Shown: positions 51,799 to 61,041 of the stretch, in pieces
Layout: the number at the start of each line of letters is the position of its first letter
Numbering within the stretch: the first letter of the stretch is position 1
Assembly: GCF_000826525.2 (NCBI RefSeq)
Contig: NZ_LN651327.1
Span: 186,001 to 250,000 of the forward strand
Source of the DNA: Mobilicoccus massiliensis
GTDB taxonomy: Bacteria > Actinomycetota > Actinomycetes > Actinomycetales > Dermatophilaceae
DNA length: 64,000 nt
Direction: 5' to 3'
The notes under the pieces: model-generated
What the model saw: only the letters and a program-made list of their open reading frames with translations
The model's database searches: none
Told to the model about the DNA's origin: nothing
Program-made: the position numbers and the translations under genes

Positions 51799-52600
51799 CC
51801 CGACCCTGGAGTTCGTCGGGACGGCGACGAGTGTGCTGCGGCTGGGGCCGTTCACGCTGCTCACCGACCCGAATTTCCTGCACAAGGGCCAGCGCGCGTA
51901 TCTCGGCAAGGGGCTGTTCTCGAAGCGGCGCACCGACCCGGCCATGCGGATCGCCGACTTGCCCGACCTCGACGCCGTGCTGCTCTCGCATCTGCACGGC
52001 GACCACTTCGACCGGGTCGCGCGCCGGGAGCTCGACCACTCGCTGCCCGTCATCACCACCCCGCACGCGGCGACACGGTTGCAGCGGTGGGGGTTCGAGG
52101 CCGCCGAGGGGCTCGAGACGTGGAGCACGCGGACCCTCGAACGCGACGGCATGGGTCTGCGGATCACGTCGATGCCCGGCCAGCACGCGCCCGGCCTCGC
52201 GCGCAGACTGCTGCCGCCGGTCATGGGCAGCGTGCTCGAGCTCGACACCGGCCGAGGCCGTCCCTTCCGCCTCTACATCAGCGGCGACACGCTCTATCGG
52301 CCGTGGCTCAAGGCCGTCGTCGATCGGTGTGGGCCGATCGACGCGGCGGTGATGCACCTCGGCGGCACCCGCATCCTCGGGTTGCTCGTCACCATGGACG
52401 ACGAGCAGGGCGCCGACCTCGTCGAGCTCGTCCGCCCGTCGGTGACCGTGCCCGTGCACTACGACGACTACACCGTGTTCCGCTCCCCGCTCGAGGATTT
52501 CGTCTCGACGTGGAAGCGGCGGGCGCTGCCCGGAGAGCTCCGCCTCGTGCGTCGTGGGGAGACGGTGGGGTTGGCCGCCCCGGACGCGCCCGGCGCCTGA
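51791..52600 (+). CDS. Metallo-beta-lactamase fold hydrolase (UlaG/NAPE-PLD-like)
   Basis: MBL-fold hydrolase of 269 residues. The metal-binding motif is SHLHGDHFD (about residues 64-72). Further ligands lie in PGQHAPG, ISGDTLYRP and VPVHYDDY. The overall pattern fits the UlaG/NAPE-PLD branch. It is translationally coupled to the FAD-Rieske gene, so the two proteins probably act in the same process. The substrate is unknown. Confidence 0.82.
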   Translation: MSDPTLEFVGTATSVLRLGPFTLLTDPNFLHKGQRAYLGKGLFSKRRTDPAMRIADLPDLDAVLLSHLHGDHFDRVARRELDHSLPVITTPHAATRLQRWGFEAAEGLETWSTRTLERDGMGLRITSMPGQHAPGLARRLLPPVMGSVLELDTGRGRPFRLYISGDTLYRPWLKAVVDRCGPIDAAVMHLGGTRILGLLVTMDDEQGADLVELVRPSVTVPVHYDDYTVFRSPLEDFVSTWKRRALPGELRLVRRGETVGLAAPDAPGA

Positions 52601-52609
52601 TGCCGGGCG
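52587..52609. terminator. Stem-loop at the end of the FAD-Rieske/MBL operon
   Basis: CGCCCGGC-GCCTGAT-GCCGGGCG is a perfect 8-bp stem with a 7-nt loop that contains the MBL gene stop codon. It sits between convergent genes and could terminate both. Confidence 0.5.
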
Positions 52610-52628
52610 TCGTCACCGGTTGGCGGGG

Positions 52629-53078
52629 TCACCAGTTGTAGTCGAGGAACTTGCCGTCGAAGGTGACGACGACGCGGTCGCCGCTCGGATCCTCGCGGCG
52701 CTGCACGTCGACCTTGAAGTTGATGGCGCTCATGATGCCGTCGCCGAACTCCTCGTGGATGAGCTCCTTGATCGCGGGGCCGTACACGGCGAGGGCCTCG
52801 TGGAAGCGGTAGATCGTCGGGTCGTCGATCGCGTCGCCGATGCCGGCGCGGGTGGGCTGGGCCTGCAAGGCCTCGACCACCGCTGCGTCGAGGTCGAGCA
52901 GTTCGCCGACCTTCTCCGCCTCGTCCTTGGGCACGGGGTGCTGCCCGAGCAGCGCCGCCACCGTCCACGGCGCCGGCCGACCGATCGCCTCGGCGATCTC
53001 CGCCCACGACCTCCCCGCCCGCGTGCGCGCGACCTTGACGATCTCTGCGGCTTCGGCCTGGGAGACGAACGGTTCCAT
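52629..53078 (-). CDS. cynS: Cyanate hydratase (cyanase)
   Basis: Cyanase of 149 residues, which converts cyanate and bicarbonate to ammonia and CO2 through carbamate. The active-site residues of the E. coli enzyme (Arg96, Glu99, Ser122) are present as Arg91, Glu94 and Ser117 in YRFHEAL and GIMSAINFK. The N-terminal helical domain and the C terminus (DGKFLDYNW) also fit. GGAGG precedes the ATG. No cynT carbonic anhydrase or cyanate transporter is adjacent. It lies 107 bp downstream of a chemoreceptor gene on the same strand. Confidence 0.93.
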   Translation of the reverse strand: MEPFVSQAEAAEIVKVARTRAGRSWAEIAEAIGRPAPWTVAALLGQHPVPKDEAEKVGELLDLDAAVVEALQAQPTRAGIGDAIDDPTIYRFHEALAVYGPAIKELIHEEFGDGIMSAINFKVDVQRREDPSGDRVVVTFDGKFLDYNW

Positions 53079-53185
53079 GACATGTCCTCCTCGGATCGGG
53101 GGTGGTGTCCTCTCCTTCTACCCGATCGCCCTGCGCGACCGTCATGGGGTCGCGTCGGCGACCGTGAACCCCCGGACGCAGCGCG

Positions 53186-54874
53186 TCAGAAGGTGAAGCG
53201 CGACACGGCGGAGCGCAGCCCCGAGGCACACTCCTCGAGTTCGGTGGAGCCGCCGGCGGTGGCGTCGGCGGTGCCGGCGACCTCCTCGGCTGTGCGCTGG
53301 GCGACGGCGACGTCGGTGGAGATCCTCGAGGCACCCTCGGAGGCGTCGGTCACGTTGCGCACCATCTCGTTGGTCGTCGCGGTCTGCTCCTCGACCGCGC
53401 TCGCGATCGTGGACTGGGTGTCGTTGATCTGCGCGATGATCGCCGAGATCTCGCTGATCGCCGCCACCGCGGCCTCCGTGTCGAGCTGGATCGCCTCGAC
53501 GCGGTGTCCGATGTCCTCGGTCGCCTTGCCCGTCTCCTGAGCGAGGTCCTTGACCTCGTTCGCGACGACCGCGAAGCCCTTGCCCGCCTCACCGGCGCGC
53601 GCCGCCTCGATGGTGGCGTTGAGGGCGAGGAGGTTGGTCTGTTCCGCGATGGACGTGATCGTCTTGATGACGTTGCCGATCTCGATCGACGATTCGCCGA
53701 GCTTGCCGACCGTCTCGTTCGTGCGATCGGCCACGGAGACCGCCTGCGCCGCCACACCCGCGGCATCGTTCGCGGCGCGTGAGATCTCGCGGATCGACGT
53801 CGTCATCTCCTCCATGCCGGCGGCGACGGTCTGCATGTTCGCCGACACGCTCTGCGCCGAGGCCGTCACCGACGCGAGGCTGCTCGACGTGTCCCGGCTG
53901 ACGCGCCGCAGATCCTCGGCACCGTGGGAGAAGCCGGTGGACGTCGACGAGACGGAATCGGTCGTCGTGGCCACTCCGGCGACGAGCTCACGCAGCCTCG
54001 CCTGAGCGTGGCGCAACGCGTCGGCCATGCGCCCGAACTCGTCCTCGCTCTCACGACGTGGCGCGACGGTGAGGTCGCCGTCGGCCAGCGCCGACAACGA
54101 CTCCTCGATGTCGCGCGAACCTTCACGCAGGCTGCGGACCGTCATCAGGCACACGATGAGGGCGAGGCCGGTGATGGTCGCAGCCAGCAGCACCTGCAGG
54201 AACATGTCGCGCCGCTGCCCGGCGACGATCGAGGCCGAGAGGTCGTCCGAGCGGGACTGCAACGAGCCGAGGAGCCGCGGTGTGATCTCGAGGACCTTGC
54301 CGTACTCTCCCCAGGCCTCCTCGATGATCACCTTGTCGGCCGCGTCGACGTCGGCCTTGCCGCCCTTGGCGTAGAGCGCGACCGCCTTGTCGTCGGCCGC
54401 GAAGAACCGATCCCACGACGCCTTGATCTCGTCGAAGTCGGCCCGTTCGGCGCTGGTCATCTGCCCGGTGGGCACCGCGGCGAGCAGCTTCTTGAGGTTC
54501 GCTGCCGACGCGAGGTAACCCTTGCGGTTGTCGGAGTCCGCCGAGACGGCCTTGGCGGCCCCGAGACGGCGGGTGTCCCACGCGTAGGCGCCCTGCCATC
54601 CGCTGACGTCGGAGTTGTAGGTGCGCACCTCGGACAGTTGTGAGATCGCCGTGCGCAGTTCAGCGGCGTGAGCGCTGGATTCGGCGGTGCGCGACGCTCC
54701 GACGAACGCGAGTAGACCCATGATCGCGGCACCGATGGCACCCACGGCTCCGACGAGCAGGATGCGTCGTGCGAACGTGAGACCTCGTCGAGGGGCCTCG
54801 TCTCGGTCGGTAGCGGTGTCGTGGGGGGCAGGCAGAAGTGCGCCGGCAGCCGTCGTGGACAACGTAGACCTCAC
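53186..54874 (-). CDS. Methyl-accepting chemotaxis protein with four-helix-bundle sensor
   Basis: Chemoreceptor of about 562 residues. A short cytoplasmic N terminus is followed by helix 1 ([20 protein letters not shown]), a helical external sensor of about 150 residues, helix 2 ([17 protein letters not shown]), HAMP and a signalling domain with [20 protein letters not shown]. The start is uncertain. ATG 54934 lies inside a sigma-28-like -10 element, so GTG 54874 is preferred. TTG 54862, which has GAGG six bases upstream, is also possible. No ligand is apparent. Confidence 0.87.
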   Translation of the reverse strand: MRSTLSTTAAGALLPAPHDTATDRDEAPRRGLTFARRILLVGAVGAIGAAIMGLLAFVGASRTAESSAHAAELRTAISQLSEVRTYNSDVSGWQGAYAWDTRRLGAAKAVSADSDNRKGYLASAANLKKLLAAVPTGQMTSAERADFDEIKASWDRFFAADDKAVALYAKGGKADVDAADKVIIEEAWGEYGKVLEITPRLLGSLQSRSDDLSASIVAGQRRDMFLQVLLAATITGLALIVCLMTVRSLREGSRDIEESLSALADGDLTVAPRRESEDEFGRMADALRHAQARLRELVAGVATTTDSVSSTSTGFSHGAEDLRRVSRDTSSSLASVTASAQSVSANMQTVAAGMEEMTTSIREISRAANDAAGVAAQAVSVADRTNETVGKLGESSIEIGNVIKTITSIAEQTNLLALNATIEAARAGEAGKGFAVVANEVKDLAQETGKATEDIGHRVEAIQLDTEAAVAAISEISAIIAQINDTQSTIASAVEEQTATTNEMVRNVTDASEGASRISTDVAVAQRTAEEVAGTADATAGGSTELEECASGLRSAVSRFTF

Positions 54875-54930
54875 ACAGAGTTTCGTGGGGGCGTCGAGCC
54901 GAGCCGCCACCGATTGACGACTCACCGTGC

Positions 54931-54957
54931 TCATCGGCACCGCAACCGAAAAGTTGC
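54931..54957 (-). promoter_or_regulatory. Sigma-28 (FliA/WhiG)-like promoter of the second chemoreceptor
   Basis: On the minus strand, GCAACTTT (54950-54957) is followed after exactly 11 nt by GCCGATGA (54931-54938). The flagellar sigma-28 consensus is TCAAGTTT-N11-GCCGATAA, giving 6/8 and 7/8 matches at the right spacing. Transcription would begin near 54924, downstream of ATG 54934. Confidence 0.5.
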
Positions 54958-54970
54958 AGCGTTTCGGTTG
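54943..54970. repeat. Inverted repeat upstream of the second chemoreceptor
   Basis: CAACCGAAA (54943-54951) and TTTCGGTTG (54962-54970) are perfect inverted copies with a 10-nt spacer. They overlap the sigma-28-like promoter and could bind a regulator. Confidence 0.4.
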
Positions 54971-55054
54971 TGCCGACATTCGAGTTGCTCGCTCGGAGGG
55001 AGCCGAGGGGTGATGCGGGAGCGACCTGCGTCCGGGGCCGGGCAGAATGGCCGG

Positions 55055-55888
55055 GTGCCCGAACTGCCCGAAGTCGAGACCGCCCGCGCCGCCATCGAGG
55101 ACGCGGCGCTCCATCGCCGCATCGTCGACGTCGACGACTCCGACGAGTACGTCTGCCGTCCGCATGCGCCGGGGCAGATCCGGGATGCACTCGTGGGGCG
55201 CGAGTTCACCGCCGCCCACCGGCGGGGTAAGGCGATGTGGGTCGACACGAGTGGGGACGAGCCGGGCGTCGATGGGCCGTCGCTCGGCCTGCACCTCGGC
55301 ATGGCCGGCCGCATCATGATCAGCGGCGCCGACGGCGGTCAGGTCTCGGGAGGCGACCCACCGGCCGGGCGCTACGGGATCGACGCCGACGCCCCGGGCC
55401 GCAAACCCGAGTGGGATCGCTTCACCGTGACGTTCGAGGACGGCGGCGTGCTGCGCCTCTTCGACAAGCGCCGCCTCGGCCGCGTTCGGCTCGACCCCGA
55501 CCTCGACTCCCTCGGACCCGACGCCGAACAGATCGGGGTGGAGGAGTTCGCCGACCGCGTCGGGCGCGGCACCGCACCGGTCAAGGCTCGCCTGCTCGAC
55601 CAGGCGACCCTCGCGGGGGTCGGCAACCTCCTCGCCGACGAGACGCTCTGGCAGGCGCGCCTCGACCCTCGGCGCGAGGCCGGCTCACTGTCGAGGAAGG
55701 AGCTGCGTACGCTCCACGACGCCCTCGGCGCCGCGACTCGCTCGGCCATCGATAAGGGCGGCGTCCACACCGGGGAGTTCATCGCCTCCCGCAAGAAGGC
55801 AGGCGTGTGCCCCCGGTGCGGGGCGCCCCTCGAACGGGCCACGGTCGGCAGCCGCACGACATGGTTCTGCCCGAGGGAACAGGTGTGA
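55055..55888 (+). CDS. Fpg/Nei family DNA glycosylase
   Basis: Formamidopyrimidine/endonuclease VIII-type glycosylase of 277 residues for oxidised base repair. It begins PELPEVE after the initiator (nucleophile Pro, catalytic Glu), has a Lys in the RRGKAMWV strand and the H2TH segment [14 protein letters not shown]. The zinc finger at the C terminus is CPRCG...WFCPREQ: the fourth cysteine is replaced by Glu, so zinc binding may be altered. Start GTG 55055 is fixed by the need for Pro at position 2. Specificity (8-oxoG or oxidised pyrimidines) is undecided. Confidence 0.87.
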   Translation: MPELPEVETARAAIEDAALHRRIVDVDDSDEYVCRPHAPGQIRDALVGREFTAAHRRGKAMWVDTSGDEPGVDGPSLGLHLGMAGRIMISGADGGQVSGGDPPAGRYGIDADAPGRKPEWDRFTVTFEDGGVLRLFDKRRLGRVRLDPDLDSLGPDAEQIGVEEFADRVGRGTAPVKARLLDQATLAGVGNLLADETLWQARLDPRREAGSLSRKELRTLHDALGAATRSAIDKGGVHTGEFIASRKKAGVCPRCGAPLERATVGSRTTWFCPREQV

Positions 55889-55940
55889 CCGATCGGTCGT
55901 GCGTCCGGCTCGTCGACCTTGCCGGAGCCGAAGAACCGCC

Positions 55941-57182
55941 TCAGCGCGTGCGGTTCTCCAGCAGGACGTCGTGGGCGAGTCGTTCGAAGGCATCGGGGCT
56001 GCTGTCGACGCCGGCCTGACGCACGAGCTGTCGCGACAGGCGCAGGATGCCGCGAGCCGCGCCCTCACGCAGGTTCTCCGGGAGTGTCTCGACGTCCTTG
56101 TTCTTGGCGGCGCCGACGATTCGGCGCGACATCTTCGCGGCGGCGAACAACCATGCCTCGCTACGCCAGGTGAGAAGCAGGTCCTCCAGGGTGGCGTCCG
56201 TCCACACGCGCGGATCACGTCGCTGCGGCCAGCGGCGACGGAACTCGGCCTCGAATGCGTTCCAGGTGGCCGAGACGAGCGAGAGGCACCACCGCGCGCG
56301 CTCGTCCTCGCCGAGGGCGACGGCCCGTGCCGCGGCGGCCACGTAGTTGGCCCAGGGCGCCCCGATGTCGAACGCGAGGGGTCCGTAGTACGCGAACTCC
56401 GAATCGAAGCACTTGATGCTGTCGCAGGCCACGACCCCGTCGGCGTCCGGCTCTCCTTCGGCGCGGACCATGACCGACCCGGTGTGCAGATCGCCGTGGA
56501 GGAGGGCCTCGGCCTTGGTCATGAAGAGCCACTTGGCGTGGCCCATGGCCCGCATCATGGCGGCGTCCTCGGAGAACTCACGAGCGTCCGGCTCGTTCGC
56601 CGGCAGGCACGAGTTACGTCCGGCGTCGACGAGCGGCTCCGTGAACACGAGATCCTCGGTGATCTCGCACAACTGCGGATTGACCGACCGCGCGATCGCC
56701 TCTGCCAGCGCCTCTCGTTCCATGCCCAGCGGGGACGTGCCGAACGCGACGGCGCCGACGTAACGCCCGACGGCCTCGGCCGCGCCAGTGTGGGAGAGCC
56801 CCTCGTTCAGCGCACCGCGCCACACGCGGTGATCGGAGAGGTCCTCCATCGCGATGATGTACCGCTCCGGGTTGTAGTGGTACATCGCCGGAACGAGGTC
56901 GGGAACGAGCGCCCCGTGCGCCGCCAACGTCTCGGCCTCGTGCCGCGCTCGGTCGGGTGTCATCGGCCACCCCTCGCCGGTCATCCGCACGTAGGGCAGC
57001 GACTGCTTCAGGCAGAGCCCACGGCCGGAGGTGTCCTTGGCGAGGAAGACGAGGTTGAGGTTGCCGTCCCCGATCTCATCGCACAAGACGAGGTCGTCGG
57101 GGTCGATCACCTCGGCGAGCGTGGGTGTGGAGCGGATGTAGTCGGGGATGTTCTCGACGGTGAGGAACTCGTAGTCGGCCAC
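55941..57182 (-). CDS. mtnK: S-methyl-5-thioribose kinase (or 5-deoxyribose kinase)
   Basis: MTR kinase of 413 residues with a protein-kinase-like fold, phosphorylating methylthioribose (and potentially 5-deoxyribose) at C1. Key motifs are the catalytic loop HGDLHTGS (229-236) and the metal-binding DSE at 260-262 (FDSEFAYYGP), plus GDGNLNLVF near the nucleotide loop. It is the last gene of a minus-strand run: mtnA, binding protein, ATPase, permease, mtnK. GTG 57182 has AGGAG seven bases upstream. Its presence beside an importer and an aldolase argues for salvage through a DHAP-forming route. Confidence 0.9.
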   Translation of the reverse strand: MADYEFLTVENIPDYIRSTPTLAEVIDPDDLVLCDEIGDGNLNLVFLAKDTSGRGLCLKQSLPYVRMTGEGWPMTPDRARHEAETLAAHGALVPDLVPAMYHYNPERYIIAMEDLSDHRVWRGALNEGLSHTGAAEAVGRYVGAVAFGTSPLGMEREALAEAIARSVNPQLCEITEDLVFTEPLVDAGRNSCLPANEPDAREFSEDAAMMRAMGHAKWLFMTKAEALLHGDLHTGSVMVRAEGEPDADGVVACDSIKCFDSEFAYYGPLAFDIGAPWANYVAAAARAVALGEDERARWCLSLVSATWNAFEAEFRRRWPQRRDPRVWTDATLEDLLLTWRSEAWLFAAAKMSRRIVGAAKNKDVETLPENLREGAARGILRLSRQLVRQAGVDSSPDAFERLAHDVLLENRTR

Positions 57183-57228
57183 GGTGGACTCCTGTGAAGA
57201 GAAGGTGGAACGGGTGAGCGGTGCACGG

Positions 57229-58263
57229 TCAGGTGGCCGGCGTGTATCTCACCTTCTTGCGCGAGATCGTGAACGAGAAGAGCAGTGCCACCAGCAACAC
57301 CAGGCCCTTGGCCGTGTCCTGGTAGTAGTACGAGAAGCCCTTCATCGTCAGGCCGGTGAGCACGATGCCGATGAGCAGCGCACCGAGCAGCGTGCCCCAG
57401 GCGTTGGGTTTGCCGATGCCGAGGACGGAGGTGCCGACCAGCGCGACGGCCACGGCCTCCAGCAGGCTCGAGGCGCCCGCGTTGACGTCGCCCTGACCGA
57501 TGCGGGAGACGAGGATGAGTCCGCCGATGGCGGCGAAGAGACCGCACAACACGTACGCCAGTCCGCGGTAGAAGCCGACGTTGACACCCGCCAGCCGGGA
57601 GGCCTCGGGGTTGGCCCCGATGGCGTACATCATGCGACCCCACTTGGTGCGGTCGAGGATGAACCAGGAGACGACGGTGAGGAGCAACATGAGGACGACG
57701 GGGTAGGGAACGGGCCCGATCGCGCCGCGGTCGATCATGAGGAACGCGGACGTGAACTTGCCGGGGGCGGGTGTCCCGTCGGGCAGCACCATGCCGGCCG
57801 AGACGCTCTGACCGTCGACGGGAATGAGCTTGGCGCCCTGGATGACGAACATCGTGCCCAGGGTGGCCAGCAGGTCGGGGATCTTGCAGACCACGATGAG
57901 AAAGGCGTTGAGCAGGCCCACCGCGATTCCGGCCAGCAGCACGACGATCGCCGCGGTCCCGCCCGTCAGGTTGTAGAAGACCATGGTCATCGCGGCCATC
58001 TGCACCGCCAGTCCCGCCGTCGACCCGATCGACAGGTCCATGCCGCCGACGGCCATGACGTAGGTCATCCCCAGGCCGAGGATGGCGGTCACCGACGCGA
58101 ACTTGAGCATCGAGAACAGCGCCCCGGACGTCCGGAAGGCGGGCTCGGTGGATGCGAAGAACAGGAACAGCCCGATCGTCACGGCGATGAAGCCGTACTT
58201 GACGACGGCGTCCTGCACCCTCATCCCGGTGGTGACGTCGTTGTCCGTGCGTGCGTGTGCCAT
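57229..58263 (-). CDS. RbsC-type sugar ABC transporter permease
   Basis: Permease of 344 residues of the ribose/autoinducer-2 class with about eight to ten helices. The family signature region reads GLGMTYVMAVGGMDLSIGST, and the coupling region has EASRLAGVNVGFYRG. It forms the membrane channel for the binding protein and double ATPase encoded upstream. Its ATG overlaps the ATPase stop by one base (TGATG). By context the cargo is methylthioribose, 5-deoxyribose or a related nucleoside sugar. Confidence 0.88.
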   Translation of the reverse strand: MAHARTDNDVTTGMRVQDAVVKYGFIAVTIGLFLFFASTEPAFRTSGALFSMLKFASVTAILGLGMTYVMAVGGMDLSIGSTAGLAVQMAAMTMVFYNLTGGTAAIVVLLAGIAVGLLNAFLIVVCKIPDLLATLGTMFVIQGAKLIPVDGQSVSAGMVLPDGTPAPGKFTSAFLMIDRGAIGPVPYPVVLMLLLTVVSWFILDRTKWGRMMYAIGANPEASRLAGVNVGFYRGLAYVLCGLFAAIGGLILVSRIGQGDVNAGASSLLEAVAVALVGTSVLGIGKPNAWGTLLGALLIGIVLTGLTMKGFSYYYQDTAKGLVLLVALLFSFTISRKKVRYTPAT

Positions 58264-59813
58264 CAGGCCACCTCCGACATGCTCGCGACGATGGCGTCAC
58301 CGTCGGTCTGGGTTGTGTAGGCGTCGAACCGCGGATGCCCGTCGACGAGGACGACGATGCGATCGGCGACCTCGCGGATCTCGTCGACGTCACTGGAGAG
58401 GACGACGACACAGGCCCCCTCACCGGCGAGTTCGCGAGCCTGGCGGGAGATATCGCGGCGAGCCCCGATGTCGACCCCCCGGAAGGGTTCGTCGAGGAGC
58501 ATGACCTTGGGCGACTCGGCGAACCAGCGCCCGACGACGACCTTCTGCTGGTTGCCTCCGGAGAGGGCGTCGAGCGGTTGATCCGGCCCGGTGGCGACGA
58601 CGCCGAAGTCCTCGATCGTGGAGACACCGCGCCGGCGCTCGCGGCCGAGGTCGATGACGCTGCCCCGGCAGAACCGGCCGAGGAACGGGAGGGTCGCCGT
58701 CGCGGCGATCGCCCATCCCGGCAGCATCGCCTCGGCGGCGCGATCCTCGGGGACGAGGTAGATGCCCTTGCGCACGGCGTGCCCGCTGCGCCTCGGCGCG
58801 AACGGTTGCCCGTCGAAGGTCATCGTCCCGGCGCGGAACCGGTCGACCCCGAAGATGCCTCGCGCGAGCTCGGATTTGCCGGCTCCGATCAGGCCGACGA
58901 TGCCGGTGACCTCGCCGTACCGCAGGTCGAGGTCGAACGGCCGGGACCGCTTGAGCAACTGCACTCCCTCCAGGTGGATCGCCACCCGTTCTCCACGCCG
59001 CTCGACGAGCTCGTCGGCGGCGACGGCGACGCTCTCACCGAGCATCGAGCGGATCGCCCGGGACATGTCGAACGGCGCCGCCTGCTCGTCGTGGATGCGG
59101 CCGTCACGCAGAACGACGAGGTCGTCGGCCATCGTGCGGATCTCGTCGAGGTGGTGGGAGACGTAGAGGATCGCGACGCCTTCCTCACGCAACCGCCGGA
59201 CGACGTCGAAGAGACGGTCGGCCTCGGCCTGCGAGAGCGTCGACGTGGGCTCGTCGAGCACGAGCACCTTGGGGCGGCGGATCAACGCCCGGGCGAGCAG
59301 CAGGAGTTGGGCGTCCGCGATGCCGAGGTCGAAGACGTCCTTGCGCAGTACCTCGTCCGACCAGCCGAGATCGAGGGTGGCCGCGATCTGCCGGGCGCGG
59401 GGGAGGATGGCCTTCAGTGAGCGCACCGCAGGGATGTCGCCCTGCACGATCTCCTCGAACGTGAGGTTCTCGGCGACCGAGAGCCCCGGCACGATGCTGT
59501 CGTCGATGCGCTGGTGAACCGTCTGGACACCGTGACGCGCGGCGTCGATCGGTGAAGAGATGTGGATGGGCTCGCCACCGACCTCCACGGTTCCTCCGTA
59601 GCCCTGGTAGACGCCGGAGAGGATCTTGATGAGCGTCGACTTGCCGGCGCCGTTCGCACCCAGCAGCGCCGTGACCCGGCCAGGAGTGAGGCGCATGGTC
59701 ACGCCCTTGAGGACGCTGTTCGCGCCGAACGCCATCGTGATGTCGGTCAGCGCCAGTGCGGCCGGCGTCTCGGGACGCGGCTGCTCCGGCGTGCCGGGGT
59801 CGCGGTGATCCAT
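58263..59813 (-). CDS. RbsA-type double-domain sugar ABC ATPase
   Basis: ATPase of 516 residues with two nucleotide-binding halves. The first has LLGANGAGKST and Walker B VLVLDEPT. The second has LIGAGKSELARG and the signature LSGGNQQK with MLLDEPFRGVD. As in RbsA, the first-half signature is degenerate (DLGIADAQ in place of LSGGQ). ATG 59813 with GGGAG upstream is preferred to the upstream GTG at 59849. It powers the importer of the deoxy-/thio-ribose cluster. Confidence 0.88.
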   Translation of the reverse strand: MDHRDPGTPEQPRPETPAALALTDITMAFGANSVLKGVTMRLTPGRVTALLGANGAGKSTLIKILSGVYQGYGGTVEVGGEPIHISSPIDAARHGVQTVHQRIDDSIVPGLSVAENLTFEEIVQGDIPAVRSLKAILPRARQIAATLDLGWSDEVLRKDVFDLGIADAQLLLLARALIRRPKVLVLDEPTSTLSQAEADRLFDVVRRLREEGVAILYVSHHLDEIRTMADDLVVLRDGRIHDEQAAPFDMSRAIRSMLGESVAVAADELVERRGERVAIHLEGVQLLKRSRPFDLDLRYGEVTGIVGLIGAGKSELARGIFGVDRFRAGTMTFDGQPFAPRRSGHAVRKGIYLVPEDRAAEAMLPGWAIAATATLPFLGRFCRGSVIDLGRERRRGVSTIEDFGVVATGPDQPLDALSGGNQQKVVVGRWFAESPKVMLLDEPFRGVDIGARRDISRQARELAGEGACVVVLSSDVDEIREVADRIVVLVDGHPRFDAYTTQTDGDAIVASMSEVA

Positions 59814-59834
59814 CTCTTCTCCCTCAACGTGGGC

Positions 59835-59875
59835 GTCGGTGCGGGGCAAGGAGTGCTCACCTGCCCCGCGCCGAC
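59835..59875 (-). promoter_or_regulatory. Strong intercistronic hairpin between binding-protein and ATPase genes
   Basis: GTCGG (59835-59839) pairs with 59871-59875 and GCGGGGCA (59841-59848) with 59862-59869, separated by one mismatch, forming a 13-bp stem. It begins six nt after the binding-protein stop. Such hairpins stabilise the upstream message and raise binding protein over membrane components; that role is inferred. Confidence 0.55.
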
Positions 59876-59880
59876 AGCTG

Positions 59881-60996
59881 TCAGAACGTGACGGCCGGAA
59901 TCCAGTCGGCCGAGGACACCTGCGAGATGTTCAGCGCAGGCTCCGCCTTGCGCAGGTCGTCCATGTTCTTGATGTTCTTGCTGCGCAACATCTCGCTCGT
60001 GACGAGGATCGGTGGGAAGTCGACCTTGTCGCCCTCCTTCGCCTGTCCCGCGAGGTTCAGGGCGAGCGTTCGCACGACCGCCGCGCCGATGGCGTTCGGG
60101 TCCGTCGCGCCGGTGGCGACCCAGGGACTGCCGTCCGCGCTCATGAGTTCGATGTCGGCGGTCGAGATGTCGGCACCGTAGACCTTGACCTTGTTCTTGA
60201 GGTCGGGGTTCTGCTCGAGAGCCGAGAGGGTCGCCTTGGTGAGCTCGTCGTACGGCGCGTAGACCGCGACGACGTCGGCGTTGGACTTGAGGGCGTTGTC
60301 GACCATCGGCGCCGAGTCGGTGGCCGAGGAGTTCGTGTACTTGCCCGTCTTGAACTTCTGCGTCCAGGAGTTCTTCTGCAGGTACTCCTTCCACACGGCG
60401 TCGCGGCGGTCCAACGGTGCGATTCCCGCGACGTTGACGTACCCGACCGGCTTGTCCTGACCGATGTCCTTGGCCATCTGGTCGAGTACCAGGCTCGCCA
60501 TCTTGGCGTCGGACTGCTGTGTCTGCACCGCGCGCAGCGCGCACTTCTGGATCTCGACGTCGTAGATGACGACCTTGATGCCCTTGTCGATGGCCTTGTT
60601 CACCCCGGGGCACAGGGTGTCGGGGAAGCCGTGGCGAACGACGATGCCCTTGACGCCGGAGGCGATGGCCTGATCGAGCTGCGTGGCCTGCTGAGCGTTG
60701 TCACCCTGGGCGTCGTAGACGTCGAGCTTCATCTTCAGCGCCTCGGCCTGCTTGCGCGTGCCGTTGAGGTACTGCTGGAAGTAGTCGCCCTGGCCGCTCT
60801 GCTGGACGACCGCGACGTGCACGGTCCCACTGTCGAAGGGGGCGGGGGCCTGACCCGTGGCCTGCTGGACCGAGGCGCTGGCGGCGTTGTCGCCGGCGGG
60901 ACTGGACCCACCGCTCGGCGTTCCCTGGCTGCACCCCGTCAGCCCGAGCAGAGAGAAGGCCGCGGCCGAGGCCACGAATGCAACGGAAGGCTTCAT
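59881..60996 (-). CDS. RbsB-type sugar-binding lipoprotein
   Basis: Periplasmic-binding-protein-like lipoprotein of 371 residues. The signal ends at LTGC (Cys22) and is followed by a Ser/Gly/Ala-rich linker and a two-domain type I sugar-binding fold. Landmarks are HVAVVQQSGQGDYFQQYLNG, GVKGIVVRHGFPDTLCPGV and VKVYGADISTADIELM. It captures the transported pentose derivative for the RbsC/RbsA-like partners. It has two extra cysteines compared with the usual ribose-binding protein. It is separated from mtnA by a 45-bp gap with a small hairpin (61016-61031). Confidence 0.86.
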   Translation of the reverse strand: MKPSVAFVASAAAFSLLGLTGCSQGTPSGGSSPAGDNAASASVQQATGQAPAPFDSGTVHVAVVQQSGQGDYFQQYLNGTRKQAEALKMKLDVYDAQGDNAQQATQLDQAIASGVKGIVVRHGFPDTLCPGVNKAIDKGIKVVIYDVEIQKCALRAVQTQQSDAKMASLVLDQMAKDIGQDKPVGYVNVAGIAPLDRRDAVWKEYLQKNSWTQKFKTGKYTNSSATDSAPMVDNALKSNADVVAVYAPYDELTKATLSALEQNPDLKNKVKVYGADISTADIELMSADGSPWVATGATDPNAIGAAVVRTLALNLAGQAKEGDKVDFPPILVTSEMLRSKNIKNMDDLRKAEPALNISQVSSADWIPAVTF

Positions 60997-61041
60997 GGAC
61001 GTTCCTCTCGTACGACCGGCGTCGTTGCCGGCCGGTGGATG

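Noticed and set aside
61016..61031. Small hairpin CCGGC-GTCGTT-GCCGG between mtnA and the binding-protein gene
   Set aside because: A 5-bp stem is common by chance at this G+C content and lies inside an operon, so I did not call it a terminator.
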